Assembly: GCF_009734405.1 (NCBI RefSeq)
Contig: NZ_CP046453.1
Location: forward strand, 1,860,001 to 1,924,000
Length of the DNA stretch: 64,000 bases
From: Corynebacterium comes
Lineage (GTDB): Bacteria > Actinomycetota > Actinomycetes > Mycobacteriales > Mycobacteriaceae
Direction: 5' to 3'
Below are positions 63,511-64,000 of this stretch, one piece after another (within the stretch, counting starts at the first letter, position 1; every line of letters starts with the position of its first letter). A program made the position numbers and the translations under genes. Under the pieces are notes generated by a model. The model was not told where the DNA came from, did not search any database, and saw only the letters and a list, made by a program, of their open reading frames with translations.

Positions 63511-63770
63511 GCCGCCTCGCCCTGACCACGTGAGCTGGTGTGGGTCTGCTCTTCGAGCCAGTCGAAAAGGTCGCTCCGGCGGTACAGGACGCGACCCAGG
63601 ACGCGGTAAAACCGGGGCTGATCGTCGGCTTCCCTGCGGCTTCGCATGTTAGCCAGAGCCCGGGGGGTCAGGTTTGGGATGATCTTCTGCACGTCGGCGG
63701 GGAGGATGAACGGGTCATCCAGGTAGGGCTGCAGGGGATCAGTGAGACGCGGTTCGGTCGAGTTCGACAC
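63507..63770 (-). CDS. Excisionase-like helix-turn-helix protein
   Basis: 87 residues with a winged-HTH of the HTH_17/MerR-like excisionase family: FILPADVQKIIPNLTPRALA then RFYRVLGRVLYRRSDLFDWL. Such proteins act as excisionases or regulators in integrated elements. GTG 63770 has AAGGA 9 nt upstream and is preferred over the longer frame. It heads the replication operon, divergent from the XRE gene. Confidence 0.75.
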   Translation of the reverse strand: MSNSTEPRLTDPLQPYLDDPFILPADVQKIIPNLTPRALANMRSRREADDQPRFYRVLGRVLYRRSDLFDWLEEQTHTSSRGQGEAA

Positions 63771-63801
63771 GGTAGTAGTCCTTCCAGACTCAGTAGGCTT
63801 C

Positions 63802-63825
63802 GCACTGTCGCGACATGGACAGTGC
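63802..63825. promoter_or_regulatory. Operator-like inverted repeat between HTH and XRE genes
   Basis: GCACTGTC (63802-63809) and its exact complement GACAGTGC (63818-63825) are 8 nt apart, with a third half-site ACAGTGC at 63877-63883. The layout fits a repressor switch between divergent operons, probably bound by the XRE protein. Confidence 0.6.
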
Positions 63826-63901
63826 AACCCCCAGTTAACCACCGGGGAGGCCCTGAGCGCAATGTCTAGACGCCGAACAGTGCTGTGGTAACCTCGCTCT
63901 C

Positions 63902-64000
63902 ATGCCTACTCAGACCCCCCAAGAAACCCTCGCCCGGAACGCCCGCCGACTGCGTGGAGACGAGACCATGGCCAGCGTCGCAGACCGCGCCCGCGCCCTC
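63902..64000 (+). CDS. XRE-type regulator, 5' part only
   Basis: The frame starts MPTQTPQETLARNARRLRGD and continues ETMASVADRARAL to the window edge. The start of an XRE helix-turn-helix (ARNARRLR, then SVADRA) is recognisable. TAACCT (63889-63894) lies 7 nt before the ATG, so the mRNA should be leaderless. Truncated by the window. Confidence 0.6.
   Translation, partial: MPTQTPQETLARNARRLRGDETMASVADRARAL

Larger units (their letters stand above)
54060..64000. mobile_element. Left part of an integrated mobile element in tRNA-Val
   Basis: The stretch begins with a truncated tRNA gene and then changes style: many genes of 42-125 codons, strong AAGGAG ribosome binding sites, GTGA/ATGA overlaps, an antirestriction protein, an excisionase-like HTH protein and a PrimPol-helicase. 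There is no capsid, terminase, relaxase or integrase gene in view, so it could be a phage satellite, an AICE-like integrative element or an integrated plasmid. The right end is outside the window. Confidence 0.82.

Overview
This is a high-GC actinobacterial chromosome segment that looks like Corynebacterium. The reasons are gene content and order: an E2 lipoyl enzyme next to gcvPTH-lipB-lipA, a DUF4191 membrane protein and an AspT-like transporter leading to glnA, a glnA2-glnE pair, and a Nif3-like/zinc-ribbon/RNase H-phosphatase cluster beside rnpB. Many chromosomal genes also appear to be leaderless, with a -10 box 6-8 nt before the start codon. The species cannot be named from the sequence alone.

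Positions 1-8294 form a lipoic acid and one-carbon region: the 3' part of the 2-oxoacid dehydrogenase E2 (sucB/aceF type), the glycine cleavage genes gcvP, gcvT and gcvH, and the lipoyl-attachment genes lipB and lipA. The lipoyl acceptors (E2, GcvH) thus sit beside the enzymes that lipoylate them. Positions 8328-14082 hold two membrane proteins, a short promoter-to-hairpin transcript, an RDD protein, glutamine synthetase glnA and a GDSL lipoprotein. Positions 14101-22269 hold a membrane alpha/beta hydrolase, an FMN reductase with an operator-like palindrome, a DUF1206 protein, a metal (Zn/Mn-type) ABC transporter, a VIT-family transporter and a glycosyltransferase. Positions 22412-34565 hold small enzymes, a 1067-residue exonuclease/BRCT fusion, a secreted serine protease, thrC, an MFS transporter, an excalibur-domain protein with a decayed relative beside it, and an ATPase. 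Positions 34666-39121 are glnE and glnA2, which with glnA make a split nitrogen-assimilation set. Positions 39333-52532 hold DUF2786, CYTH/CHAD and galactokinase-like proteins, an RNB nuclease, rnpB, the RNase H cluster, a HAD hydrolase, a tyrosine phosphatase and SURF1. Two tandem paralogues of unknown function (52620-54012) close the chromosomal part.

From about 54060 to the right edge lies an integrated mobile element. Its left boundary is the 3' half of a tRNA-Val(UAC) gene, cut in the anticodon loop. The element has a rightward module of small proteins ending in an ArdA-type antirestriction protein. It also has a leftward replication module: an excisionase-like HTH protein, four small overlapping genes and a PrimPol/D5-helicase protein. 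Between the leftward blocks is a 0.3-kb GGTTCC/GGAACC iteron field with an AT-rich stretch and a long hairpin, which I read as the element's replication origin. A 14-bp dyad occurs upstream of three similar promoters and twice in the origin, so one element-encoded regulator may control both expression and replication. An XRE-type gene begins at 63902 and runs off the window. No integrase is visible, so it and the other attachment site should lie to the right.
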